A stretch of 29,576 bases of DNA from Bacillota bacterium (lineage in GTDB: Bacteria; Bacillota; Clostridia; Oscillospirales; Acutalibacteraceae): assembly GCA_023420245.1 (NCBI GenBank), contig JAEZWL010000052.1, positions 1-29,576 on the forward strand, given 5' to 3'. The first letter of the stretch is position 1. The number at the start of each line of letters is the position of its first letter. This document shows positions 1 through 7,799 of the stretch, piece after piece. The notes under the pieces were generated by a model that saw nothing but the letters and a program-made list of their open reading frames with translations, ran no database searches and was not told the origin of the DNA. The position numbers were made by a program, and so were the translations under genes.

Positions 1-2
1 GT

Positions 3-422
3 CCTCTGGAGCTGATGCACAATGAGCTGGGAATCTATATCGGTATGACGCATATCCTGCTTCCTTATATGATTCTTTCCCTTTACCCGGTCATGCAGGG
101 GATTGACCGGAACCTGATTCTGGCTTCCCGTACGCTTGGCGCGACCAAGCGCTCCTCTTTTTTTCGGATTTTCGTCCCGCTCAGCATGTCCGGTGTCTCC
201 TGCGGTTCTATTCTCGTCTTTGTGATGAGCATCGGCTATTTCATCACGCCGTCTTTGCTCGGCGGCACCAATAACGTGATGATCTCCCAGACCATTCAGG
301 TGCAGGTCAATAAGCTGATGAACTGGCCGTTTGCCTCCGCTGTTTCCATCATCCTCCTGCTTTTCACCTATGTGCTTCTGGTGATTTCCAAGAGAGTGAT
401 GCATGTGGAAAAACTCTGGTAG
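3..422 (+). CDS. ABC transporter permease, PotB-like (5' end outside window)
   Basis: This is the C-terminal half of an inner-membrane permease of a binding-protein-dependent ABC importer. The reading frame is open back to base 3, before the first ATG at 15, and PotB-type permeases run to about 280 residues, so roughly the first half lies upstream. Several hydrophobic segments are visible (ILLPYMILSLYPV near the start, VFVMSIGYFITPSLL, ASAVSIILLLFTYVLLV near the end). The EAA-type loop that contacts the ATPase reads ASRTLGATKRSSFFRIFVPLS. A second permease follows after 16 bases, giving the PotB-PotC order of spermidine/putrescine-type transporters. The ATPase and binding protein are not in the window, so substrate assignment rests on family resemblance only. 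A small organic cation or amine is the usual cargo. Confidence 0.85.
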   Translation, partial: PLELMHNELGIYIGMTHILLPYMILSLYPVMQGIDRNLILASRTLGATKRSSFFRIFVPLSMSGVSCGSILVFVMSIGYFITPSLLGGTNNVMISQTIQVQVNKLMNWPFASAVSIILLLFTYVLLVISKRVMHVEKLW

Positions 423-438
423 GAAGGATGAATGAATT

Positions 439-1242
439 ATGCTATGGGTTGTTGTGGTTCTGATTTTACTTTTTCTTGTGATGCCGGTGCTCATTATCAT
501 TCCAATGTCGTTCAGCTCGTCCCGGTATCTCGAATTTCCGCCTCCGGGCTTTTCCACGCAGTGGTATCAGGCTTTCTTCGGTGACGCACAGTGGGTCAAT
601 TCGTTGAAAATCAGCGTGGAGCTTGCCGTAATTACCACCGTTTTATCGCTGATATTAGGTGTTCTCGCGGCGGAAGGGCTGACGAAAACGGAATTCAAGG
701 GTAAAAATATGCTGATTGAGATGTTCATGATGCCGATGCTGGTACCCGGCATTATCGTCGGCATGGCGATCTATCGGTTTGAAGCCGGAATCAGCCTTTC
801 CGGCACGTTCTCCGGGCTTGTTATCGCCCATACGCTGATGGCGGTTCCGTTTGTCATCCGCACCGCGCTGGCGAGCATGGCGGGGCTGAACCCGAATTTT
901 GAGCTTGCCTCCCGAAGCCTTGGCGCAAACAGCTTCGTAACGTTCATGCGCGTTACCGTACCAATGCTGAAATCGGCGCTGTTTTCGGGCGCGATGTTTG
1001 CCTTTGCCACCTCCTTCGATGAGATTATTGTGACCCAGTTCCTCTGCGGTGTAAAAATATCGACGCTCCCCAAGAGAATCTGGGATGGTCTGAACCAGCA
1101 GCTCAATCCCACCATTACCGCCATCGCGGCAATTGTTATCATCCTGATTTCTCTGGCAATGGTATTGTCCAACGCAAAAACCCTGTTCGGGCGCGAGCCG
1201 AAATACAATATGCAGGAAGAGCTGGCGATAGAGGATGACTGA
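439..1242 (+). CDS. ABC transporter permease, PotC-like
   Basis: This 267-aa second permease of a spermidine/putrescine-type ABC importer should form a heterodimer with the preceding permease. The ATG at 439 is the first possible start in frame, since a stop lies just upstream, and AGGAAGG at 421-427 serves as the ribosome binding site. Residues 1-23 form the first membrane segment. Further hydrophobic helices follow, and the EAA loop ASRSLGANSFVTFMRVTVP lies at about residues 154-172, in the usual place for contact with the ATPase. Length and layout match PotC. It is followed after 30 bases by a PLP enzyme, so the transported compound is probably the substrate of the enzymes downstream. The exact cargo cannot be read from sequence. 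Confidence 0.88.
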   Translation: MLWVVVVLILLFLVMPVLIIIPMSFSSSRYLEFPPPGFSTQWYQAFFGDAQWVNSLKISVELAVITTVLSLILGVLAAEGLTKTEFKGKNMLIEMFMMPMLVPGIIVGMAIYRFEAGISLSGTFSGLVIAHTLMAVPFVIRTALASMAGLNPNFELASRSLGANSFVTFMRVTVPMLKSALFSGAMFAFATSFDEIIVTQFLCGVKISTLPKRIWDGLNQQLNPTITAIAAIVIILISLAMVLSNAKTLFGREPKYNMQEELAIEDD

Positions 1243-1272
1243 TGCCAAATTTAGATAAAGGATGAATGGAAC

Positions 1273-2523
1273 ATGACATATAAAGAGGAGATCATTCGAA
1301 AGAGCCGCGAATACTGGAACCCCAGTAAGGTGGAGGACTGGCACAAAAAGGGCATCGATTTGATTATGGGGAAACGCGAGGGCTACCGCTTCCGCGATCT
1401 GGACGGAGCCGAATTCCTTGATATTCATTTGAACGGCGGCACCTATAATCTGGGGCACCGCAACCCGGAGATAATCGGTGCCATGATTGAGGCGACAGAG
1501 GAATTTGATGTTGGGAATCATCATTTTCCCTCCATCGGCAGAGCGGAGCTGGCGGAACGGCTTGCGAAGCTCTGCCCCGGGAATCTGAATTATTCTGTTT
1601 TTTCCACCTGCGGGGGAGAAGCGGTGGACGTTGCCATTAAGAGCGCCCGCTACGCAACCGGAAGGAAAAAGGTGGTTTCGCTCAAGGGCTGCTACCACGG
1701 ACACACCGGTCTCGCGGTCTGTGCGGGGGACGATATGTTTAAAGTCCCCTTTCACTGCGAGGGGGAAGAAAACGCGTTTGCTCAGGTTCCGCTCAATGAT
1801 ATTGACGCGATGGAAGCGGAGCTGAAAAAAGAGGATACGGCCTGTGTTCTGATTGAGACAATCCTTGCTACCTACGGGTTTCCGATGCCGGAACCGGGGT
1901 ATCTGAAAGCGGTTAAGGGTCTGTGTGAAAAATACGGTGCTTTATATATTGCCGATGAGGTACAGACCGGGCTGATGCGAACCGGAAAGCTGTGGGGAAT
2001 TGAACACGAGGGCTTTGTGCCGGACATGATCGTGACGGCGAAAGGCTTTGGGGGCGGAATTTATCCGATATCCGCGACCGTTATGAATCAAACGGCGGGA
2101 AAATGGCTGTTTGATATCGGGCGGCTGCACGGCTCGACCTGCGGCGGTTCGGAAATCGGCTGCCGGGTGGCTTCAAAGGTTCTTGAGGTTACGACGAGAC
2201 CCTCTACGAAGGAAAATGTCCGGCGCAACGCGGAATATTTAAAACAGGGCGTTGAAGCCCTGATGGAAAAGTACCCCGGCTTTCTGAGGGGCTATTCACA
2301 GCGGGGAGTCATTTTGGGGTTGGATTTTGACTGTGAGGACGCCAGTGTGTCCGTAGTCAAGCCCTTGTACGACCACGGCGTTTGGGCGCACAATGCCCGG
2401 CTGCACCCCGGTACACTCCAGATGAAGATAGGATTATTGTGTGACAAAGCGTTTCTCGACGAGCTGTTTAGCAGAATGGATGCGGGAATCGCGGAGGCTT
2501 ACGGGAAATATAAAGGCGGGTGA
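1273..2523 (+). CDS. Class III PLP-dependent aminotransferase or phospho-lyase
   Basis: This 416-aa fold-type I PLP enzyme belongs to the class III (ornithine/GABA/glutamate-semialdehyde) aminotransferase family. Visible landmarks are the aromatic-His pair Y141-H142 in GCYHGHTG, the cofactor-ring Asp D228 in ADEVQTG, and the Schiff-base lysine K257 in TAKGFGGG. Length is normal for the family. It lies between an amine-type ABC importer and an APH-type kinase that starts 5 bases after its stop, so all are probably one transcript. Within this family some members are not transaminases but ammonia-releasing phospho-lyases acting on phosphoethanolamine or phosphohydroxylysine, and these work with APH-fold kinases. 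The neighbouring kinase makes that role attractive here, but an ordinary omega-aminotransferase remains equally possible on sequence alone. Confidence 0.88.
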   Translation: MTYKEEIIRKSREYWNPSKVEDWHKKGIDLIMGKREGYRFRDLDGAEFLDIHLNGGTYNLGHRNPEIIGAMIEATEEFDVGNHHFPSIGRAELAERLAKLCPGNLNYSVFSTCGGEAVDVAIKSARYATGRKKVVSLKGCYHGHTGLAVCAGDDMFKVPFHCEGEENAFAQVPLNDIDAMEAELKKEDTACVLIETILATYGFPMPEPGYLKAVKGLCEKYGALYIADEVQTGLMRTGKLWGIEHEGFVPDMIVTAKGFGGGIYPISATVMNQTAGKWLFDIGRLHGSTCGGSEIGCRVASKVLEVTTRPSTKENVRRNAEYLKQGVEALMEKYPGFLRGYSQRGVILGLDFDCEDASVSVVKPLYDHGVWAHNARLHPGTLQMKIGLLCDKAFLDELFSRMDAGIAEAYGKYKGG

Positions 2524-2527
2524 AAAG

Positions 2528-3538
2528 ATGAGACAGACGGATTCTCCAACGGAGCTGCTGGAGCTTGTGCGCCGGAATTTTAACAGAATGTTTTCCCTTC
2601 CGGGCGAAGCAGGCATTGAACTTCTGAAAAACTCAGAGAATGTGACGTTTACGGTTCAGTCTCAGGCGGAAAGAGGCGTTTTACGGGTAAACCGACCAAT
2701 GTACCATACGACAGAAGAGCTTTTGGCGGAGCTGCAATGGATGGAGCAGATTCATCTGGAAGGAAAGCTGGCAATCGCGAAGGTGTACTGCGGCAGAAAC
2801 GGCAGTCCGCTGCAAACCTTTTTTTCTCCGAACAGTGGGATTGAGTATCGATGCTCTCTGTTTTCTTACCTGCCGGGCGAGGTTATGCGCAGGCTGCATG
2901 AAGGGGAATTGGCTGAGAAAATGCAGGAGATCGGCGCGATTGCCGCGCGGCTTCACGAGCAGGTTCAGCGCTGCCCCCGGTTGAAGAAATTGAATAGACC
3001 GGTCTGGGATTACGGCAGTCTGCTGGGAGAAAACGCGTGCTGGGGTTCCTGGCGGGAGTATCCGGGCTTAACGCAAAAGGATCGGAAGCTGTTTCAGGCG
3101 GCGGCCGATATTATCCGAAGCCGGCTGTCGGTTTACGGAAAAGCTTCCGATCGCTACGGGCTGATTCACTCCGACCTGCATTCCTCCAATGTAATCATCA
3201 ACCGGAATCAATTACAGATCATTGACTTTGACGATTGCGGATACGGCTGGTTTTTATACGATTTGGGCTGCAGCGTCGTGGAATACAGCGGTCATCTCGA
3301 AGAATTGACACAGGCATGGCTGCGCGGCTACCAGAAAATTCGCCGCTTGTCGCCCGTGGATTTAGCGGAAGCACCGACCTTTGTGCTCCTGCGCCGGATT
3401 GTTCGTCTTGCCTGGCTGAGCAGTCACTCCCAAAGCGATACAGCCAGAGAGGTTGGACCGGAATATCTGGAAAAAACGAGAGAAATGGCCGGCGAATATA
3501 TCGTGCGGAGCACACAGGGGGAATCGAAGGTATGCTGA
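2528..3538 (+). CDS. APH-fold small-molecule kinase
   Basis: This 336-aa protein belongs to the aminoglycoside phosphotransferase/choline kinase/hydroxylysine kinase superfamily. The start at 2528 is preferred: the longer frame from 2441 would overlap the preceding gene by more than 80 bases. The N-lobe carries the nucleotide-loop-like ENVTFTV. The catalytic loop is HSDLHSSN, with H214, catalytic D216 and N221, and the metal-binding DFD follows at 233-235. It sits 5 bases after the PLP enzyme, and its end overlaps the dehydrogenase start by 7 bases, which indicates translational coupling. By analogy with hydroxylysine kinase and its partner phospho-lyase, it could phosphorylate an imported hydroxylated amine. 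It is unlikely to be an antibiotic-resistance enzyme given this catabolic context, although the substrate is unknown. Confidence 0.82.
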   Translation: MRQTDSPTELLELVRRNFNRMFSLPGEAGIELLKNSENVTFTVQSQAERGVLRVNRPMYHTTEELLAELQWMEQIHLEGKLAIAKVYCGRNGSPLQTFFSPNSGIEYRCSLFSYLPGEVMRRLHEGELAEKMQEIGAIAARLHEQVQRCPRLKKLNRPVWDYGSLLGENACWGSWREYPGLTQKDRKLFQAAADIIRSRLSVYGKASDRYGLIHSDLHSSNVIINRNQLQIIDFDDCGYGWFLYDLGCSVVEYSGHLEELTQAWLRGYQKIRRLSPVDLAEAPTFVLLRRIVRLAWLSSHSQSDTAREVGPEYLEKTREMAGEYIVRSTQGESKVC

Positions 3539-4338
3539 ACGGAAAAACCGCGCTCGTAACCGGAGCGGGCTCCGGAATCGGATATGGAATTGCGGAGGAG
3601 CTTGCGCGAAAAGGAGCTTTTGTTCTTATGGCCGCCCGGTCGCAGCAGGTAATCCGTGCATCCGAGACTCTGAACGGACAGGGGTTGAGAACAAAAGCAA
3701 TTTTGATGGATATCGCGGATACGGAAAGGGTTAACCGGGAAATCGCTTCTTTGTTGAGAGAAGTCGTAAGGATTGATATTCTTGTTAATAACGCCGGAGT
3801 TGCGAAGCTGGAACGCTTTGAAAATGCCTCGAATGATTTTCTTGACCGGCATATTGCCGTTAATTTAAAAGGAACCTGGAATGTAACAAAGGCTGTACTG
3901 CCGTCTATGCTGGAGAATCAGTGGGGGCGCATCATCAATATTTCTTCCGTCACAGGACCCTATGTCAGCGATCCGGGCTATACCGCATACGCAATGACAA
4001 AAGCCGGGCTGATCGGCTTTACCAAATCGCTGGCGGTGGAGCTGGCAAAGGATCATATTACGGTAAATGCCATCTGCCCAGGGTTTATCCTTACGCCCAA
4101 TGTTCGGCGCAGCGCGGAGATAACCGACCCGCGCAATCCCGAACGGGTTCTGGCGGAAATTGCGGCAGGCGTTCCGGCAGAGCGTCTGGGCACGCCGGAG
4201 GATGTGGGACATCTGGCGGCGTTTCTCGCCGGAGAAGAAGCGTCCTATATTACGGGAGCGGAGTATGTAATTGACGGAGGGAGTATGCTGCCGGAGACCC
4301 ATGTTATGGGCGTTCGAAAACAAACCGGGCAGTGTTAA
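3532..4338 (+). CDS. SDR-family oxidoreductase
   Basis: This 268-aa NAD(P)-dependent short-chain dehydrogenase/reductase starts at the ATG at 3532, which overlaps the kinase end. The frame is open further upstream but that part lies inside the kinase. The Rossmann glycine motif TGAGSGIG is at residues 10-17, the structural NNAG at 86-89, the catalytic Ser at about 139 in NISSVTG, and the YAMTK active-site pair Y153/K157. PGF at the beta-6 strand and DGG near the C-terminus are classical-SDR features. As the last gene of the transporter, PLP enzyme and kinase operon, it probably oxidises or reduces the aldehyde or alcohol produced by the upstream steps. The substrate cannot be named from sequence. 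A terminator follows about 70 bases downstream. Confidence 0.9.
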   Translation: MLNGKTALVTGAGSGIGYGIAEELARKGAFVLMAARSQQVIRASETLNGQGLRTKAILMDIADTERVNREIASLLREVVRIDILVNNAGVAKLERFENASNDFLDRHIAVNLKGTWNVTKAVLPSMLENQWGRIINISSVTGPYVSDPGYTAYAMTKAGLIGFTKSLAVELAKDHITVNAICPGFILTPNVRRSAEITDPRNPERVLAEIAAGVPAERLGTPEDVGHLAAFLAGEEASYITGAEYVIDGGSMLPETHVMGVRKQTGQC

Positions 4339-4404
4339 GCATATCATTTCACAAATCCTGTCAAGGATTTTTATAGAGAGGGTGCCTTCTGGCACTCAGA
4401 AACA

Positions 4405-4450
4405 AAACCGAGTAAGCCGTGCAAAAAAAGAGGGGCTTCTCGGTTTTTTT
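4405..4450 (+). terminator. Intrinsic terminator of the ABC/PLP/kinase/SDR operon
   Basis: Left arm AAACCGAG-t-AAGCC (4405-4418) pairs with GGCTT-CTCGGTTT (4434-4446) around a single bulged T. The loop is 15 bases and the stem runs into a seven-T tract. It lies about 70 bases after the SDR stop. Confidence 0.85.
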
Positions 4451-4518
4451 GTTTTTGAATAGAGCTGTAAACCCGATGAATCATTCACGCGGACGTTTAA
4501 CAGGGAAGGCGGAAAAAG

Positions 4519-4596
4519 ATGAAGCCCCCCAAAGCGAAAAAAGGACAGGGTAACAACGGTCAGCTTGCGTTGAGAAGAAGCCGGAGACAAGGATAA
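4519..4596 (+). CDS. Possible 25-aa basic peptide (doubtful)
   Basis: The ATG at 4519 opens 25 codons and ends in TAA at 4594-4596. The product starts MKPPKAKKG and ends RRSRRQG, so it is strongly basic (K/R-rich, no acidic residue). A purine-rich AGGGAAGGCGG lies 5 to 15 bases upstream and could act as a ribosome binding site. The perfect palindrome at 4616-4650 follows 20 bases later and could terminate a short transcript. There is no recognisable family. It may equally be a chance ORF between two operons. Confidence 0.2.
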   Translation: MKPPKAKKGQGNNGQLALRRSRRQG

Positions 4597-4615
4597 ATTT
4601 CAAAAAAACTATAAT

Positions 4616-4650
4616 AACGTCCAAATTTAAGCGGGTTGAATTTGGACGTT
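4616..4650. repeat. Perfect 12-bp inverted repeat (hairpin or operator)
   Basis: AACGTCCAAATT (4616-4627) and AATTTGGACGTT (4639-4650) are exact reverse complements with an 11-base loop. The plus-strand side is followed by only a short T run, while the minus-strand side is followed after a few bases by a seven-T run (the A run at 4602-4608). It is therefore either a weak bidirectional terminator or a protein-binding palindrome. Confidence 0.7.
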
Positions 4651-4709
4651 TTGTCATATCTGAATAATTTTAACCATATCTCTGATTATGTGTATAAATC
4701 ATTATTTAC

Positions 4710-4741
4710 GTGACCGGCATGTGACTGGAAATCGTTATAAT
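4710..4741 (+). promoter_or_regulatory. Candidate SARP-type operator and -10 of the surface-fibre operon
   Basis: GTGACCG (4710-4716) and GTGACTG (4721-4727) are direct heptamers matching at 6 of 7 positions, repeated with an 11-bp period and separated by 4 bases. Exactly 8 bases later comes a perfect TATAAT (4736-4741). No TTGACA-like -35 sits at 17 bp spacing, as expected of an activator-dependent promoter. This is the geometry reported for Streptomyces SARP activators. The BTAD regulator at 11156 is the obvious candidate to bind it. The spacing is directly seen; the binding is inferred. Confidence 0.6.
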
Positions 4742-4839
4742 TTAATTGTAAAAAATTAACAAATCATATTGATATTTTTGACATATTCTATTACTGGGTA
4801 CAGCTTCTCAAGCCTAATTAAAGGAGCAGTGATTCTAGA

Positions 4840-7143
4840 ATGAACAAAATAATCCACAAACGTGCGGTTTCACTTGTTTTGGCTCTTGTTATGACGTTAG
4901 GCTATACCTTTAATTATGGCATGATTAACTACGCCGCGACCGTACCCGGCAATGTCTCCGATTCCGGGAGCACGGCTAAGGATTCCGGCGTTGTAGATAC
5001 AGGGTTTCGCCTGCGGGCGGTGGCAGTTTCTTCGGCATGGGATGCGGCAAAAAAATTCAATTTAGTCTGTTTTCAAGACTATATCAACAATGGCGATGGC
5101 GGCTCCGATATTTGCGGAAGTTCATTTATCGGCGCCTCCATCGACGTTTGCAATTTTACCTTCGGTGTGCCGGCAGACGGTCCCGGGCATACGCTTAAGG
5201 CAAGTGATTACGGTCTCGTTTTTGGGGCGACTGAACCCGGCAATTTTAAGGGGACCGGATATGGCTCAAGCAACTGTGCCGCACTGGTCTATAACAAAGC
5301 AATTGCGGATGAGATAAAGTCAGATGGCTATTCCTTCAGCAACTATAGCTTTTGGAACAAGAATGAGACGCTCAGAAGTAAATTGGGTATTGACTTAGCA
5401 AAATCAGATTTGGAACTGAATGGCAGTGAAGTCAGTAATTTTCAAAAGGATTTGATTGAAAAGTCAGAGGAGCTGGCTGAGTTTTCAAAAAACGGCAGCT
5501 GGTCGAGGATTGACTATAAGGATCATCTAAAGCTAACCGGCAATCATGCAATTAATATTTTTGAAATTAACGCGGCTGATCTAAACAATTGCAGCGGCAT
5601 CCTGTTGGATACCAAACCGGAAGCGACAGATATTATCAACGTAATTTGCCCGGATGATGATCAAAGGGTTGTAATTCCTCCTGTGTTCTACAAGAACGAT
5701 GGCTCGAACCTCGATGGTCAGAACGGGGGGGACGGTCAAAAGAAATTAAGCCATCTTTTATGGAACCTTCCTTCCGCGGCTGAGCTTACCAACCTGGGGC
5801 ACAATTCCATTAAGGGCTCCGTTCTGGCCCCGAAAGCCACGGTAAGCGCAGAGGATAGAAGCAATTACGAAGGAACAATGATTGTAAATTCCTTTGAAAC
5901 CGGAACAGTGGGTCTTGAAGGACACGACTATCCGTTCCAAGGCGATTTACCGGATAATACCCCTCCGGAATTGAAAAAATCCGCCCATGTGCAGAGCTGG
6001 AAGGACAGAACCTATACGATAGCGCTCAACGCGAGCAGTAATGATGAAATCGCACAGACAATGAATACGATAACAGATGTTATCGACCCGCGCTTTCATG
6101 TTGTGTATGACAAGGGCAGCGTGATTACGGACCAAAATCAGACGGTTGTGTTGAGTAACGGCGGAAAGGTAAGCTACGACAAAGGCTTAAACGCGTGGAA
6201 GGTCGTATGGAACAGTGTGATTCCTGAGCAAAAAAATGACGGGTCATACGGCTGGACGCAATCCTTCACCATCAAAGCCAGGGACGATTTTATCGGCGGA
6301 AATAATATAGCGACTAATGTCAGCGCGTACTCCGGCGTGATATATGACCAGAAAAAAGAGCCCGTTTTATTCCCCGAAAAACCGGTGGTAAACGTAAGAC
6401 CGGTTTTTGCGGTCAACAGCGCAGAAACAACCATTTTCCTCGGAGAAAAAGCGCCAAAGAGCATAGCGGATTCCTGTGTTACCTGGACCGGTGACGAGGT
6501 TCGTTATCAATGGTTTCAAAAAATGGACGATTCAAAGCTGGACCCGCTATCCGCTGAGAATACCGGGTTTCCCGATACGCTTTATCCTCAGTCCGATGTG
6601 CTCTATGTTTTAAAAGCCAGCTTTCATCCGGGAAGTCCGACCGATGAGTCAAATGATAATACTGACGGGTTTAAGGCCGGCGAGCAGGTAGAAGGTTCTG
6701 ACGACTGGATTGTGCAGGAGCAGGGAACCTATACCGTCCATGTAAAGAACGGCACTTTACTAATTAAGAAAAATATATCAAATATAACGAATGATCCGGG
6801 CAGAAGCTTTGTATTCCTTGTTACCGGAACAGCTCCAAGCGGCTGCAAAGAGATTACGCCGTTTTATGTCACACTTACCATGACCGGAAACAATACTCGG
6901 GCGGCAAAAACCATAACCGGTCTTTCCAAGGGCGTGTATTCCGTAAAAGAAGTGAGCAGCAGCTGGCAGTATACGAACGGTGATGTTCTGGTGGTTCCCA
7001 GTGACGCAAGGCTCGGTTATCAGTTAAACGACACAAAAGATGATTTTACTGATAACAAGCTTACCGCAGTGTGTAGCAACGAATTCTCTCATAACCAATG
7101 GTTCAGCGCAACGGACAGCGTGACAAATACCTTTAAGAAATAG
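4840..7143 (+). CDS. Large surface adhesin with choice-of-anchor A domain and pilin-like domains
   Basis: This 767-aa secreted protein has an N-terminal signal peptide (basic start, hydrophobic core about 9-24, likely cut after YAA near residue 33). Residues about 65-350 resemble the choice-of-anchor A family: a DYINNGDGG-type opening, LLWNLP at 306-311 and the closing GSVLAP at 326-331. Residues about 370-520 look like an isopeptide-type pilin domain, with the FIGGNNIATN signature around 484-493. An Ig-like stretch follows, then a C-terminal domain beginning near NITNDPGRSFVF that resembles Gram-positive pilin or Cna-like modules. There is no LPXTG motif or C-terminal membrane helix, which is unusual, so it may attach through the neighbouring fibre proteins. 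It starts with a GGAG-type ribosome binding site about 100 bases after the candidate SARP promoter and is the first gene of the fibre locus. Confidence 0.72.
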   Translation: MNKIIHKRAVSLVLALVMTLGYTFNYGMINYAATVPGNVSDSGSTAKDSGVVDTGFRLRAVAVSSAWDAAKKFNLVCFQDYINNGDGGSDICGSSFIGASIDVCNFTFGVPADGPGHTLKASDYGLVFGATEPGNFKGTGYGSSNCAALVYNKAIADEIKSDGYSFSNYSFWNKNETLRSKLGIDLAKSDLELNGSEVSNFQKDLIEKSEELAEFSKNGSWSRIDYKDHLKLTGNHAINIFEINAADLNNCSGILLDTKPEATDIINVICPDDDQRVVIPPVFYKNDGSNLDGQNGGDGQKKLSHLLWNLPSAAELTNLGHNSIKGSVLAPKATVSAEDRSNYEGTMIVNSFETGTVGLEGHDYPFQGDLPDNTPPELKKSAHVQSWKDRTYTIALNASSNDEIAQTMNTITDVIDPRFHVVYDKGSVITDQNQTVVLSNGGKVSYDKGLNAWKVVWNSVIPEQKNDGSYGWTQSFTIKARDDFIGGNNIATNVSAYSGVIYDQKKEPVLFPEKPVVNVRPVFAVNSAETTIFLGEKAPKSIADSCVTWTGDEVRYQWFQKMDDSKLDPLSAENTGFPDTLYPQSDVLYVLKASFHPGSPTDESNDNTDGFKAGEQVEGSDDWIVQEQGTYTVHVKNGTLLIKKNISNITNDPGRSFVFLVTGTAPSGCKEITPFYVTLTMTGNNTRAAKTITGLSKGVYSVKEVSSSWQYTNGDVLVVPSDARLGYQLNDTKDDFTDNKLTAVCSNEFSHNQWFSATDSVTNTFKK

Positions 7144-7154
7144 GAGGATTTCAT

Positions 7155-7799
7155 ATGAAACAAAACCGAAAAGTTTTACTGTTTTCCTCCGCACTGGCAC
7201 TGTTTCTCGCTGTTTCCCTCGGGGGTACGTACGCGTATTCCATGGCGCAGACCGGTACCAAAGAAAATCCCTTTGTAAGGGGTAAGCCTGGTATCGAGAT
7301 TTATGAGAATAACTCCTCGACTCCTACAACATCCAATTCAGTGAACAATACACTGAAACTGGTTAAGGTGAAGAATACCGGGAATATACCTGCCTATGTC
7401 CGCGTGATGCTTGTTCCGGGCTATCAATCAGCGGCGAACGTAAACTTCAATTTCGGAACCATGCCGACCGCAATTTCAAAAGAGGATCAATCGTTTGTAA
7501 TGGGAGACCTCCAATTGAATTTCGCGCCGAATTGGAGCAACTTATGGTTTTATGTATTTGATTCCACTAATCAGACCGGTTACTTCTATTATAAAAAGGC
7601 ACTTCCTCCCGGTGAGTTCTCAGCCAATTCGCTTCTGGCTTCGGTTCAACCGATCGATCCGGCGAAGCTGAGGACAATGATTGATAACATTCAGGTGGAT
7701 GTGATTACCGATTCCATACAAATGGAAGGCGGCGCGGTTGGAATGTGGAAGGATGTTAAGGAAGATACCGCCAGCCATACGATCTCCCCGAGTCCCTAG
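7155..7799 (+). CDS. SipW-type signal peptide protein, TasA/camelysin-like (1)
   Basis: This 214-aa exported protein has the SipW-cognate leader: basic MKQNRK, a hydrophobic core, then SLGGTYAYSMAQTGTKENPF. The mature part contains VKNTGNIPAYVRVMLVP, which matches the xxNxGxxPxYVR motif shared with the two related proteins downstream in this locus. It follows the adhesin by 11 bases with a clear AGGAGG site. It is probably a fibre subunit or accessory protein exported and cut by SipW. Oddly, its TAG stop (7797-7799) lies inside the terminal inverted repeat of a palindromic element starting at 7795, so the C-terminus (ending ISPSP) may have been set by that insertion. Confidence 0.8.
   Translation: MKQNRKVLLFSSALALFLAVSLGGTYAYSMAQTGTKENPFVRGKPGIEIYENNSSTPTTSNSVNNTLKLVKVKNTGNIPAYVRVMLVPGYQSAANVNFNFGTMPTAISKEDQSFVMGDLQLNFAPNWSNLWFYVFDSTNQTGYFYYKKALPPGEFSANSLLASVQPIDPAKLRTMIDNIQVDVITDSIQMEGGAVGMWKDVKEDTASHTISPSP

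Larger units (their letters stand above)
4339..4839. other. 501-base intergenic region between catabolic operon and surface-fibre locus
   Basis: This stretch holds, in order: a weak hairpin AAATCC/GGATTT at 4353-4370, a small GTGCC/GGCAC hairpin at 4383-4395, a good intrinsic terminator at 4405-4450, a possible 25-codon basic ORF at 4519-4596, a perfect 12-bp inverted repeat at 4616-4650, direct heptamers with a TATAAT at 4710-4741, and a TTGACATATT sequence at 4778. From about 4740 it is AT-rich, as expected of a promoter and leader. No larger gene is visible. Confidence 0.7.

Noticed and set aside
655..1755. 366-aa minus-strand open frame
   Set aside because: It lies antisense to the PotC-like permease and the PLP enzyme, both of which have clear motifs. 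It has no recognisable domain and a composition typical of antisense frames in high-GC codon-biased genes.
2528..3538. Aminoglycoside resistance gene
   Set aside because: The APH fold is shared by many metabolic kinases. The overlap and operon with an importer, PLP enzyme and dehydrogenase point to catabolism rather than resistance.
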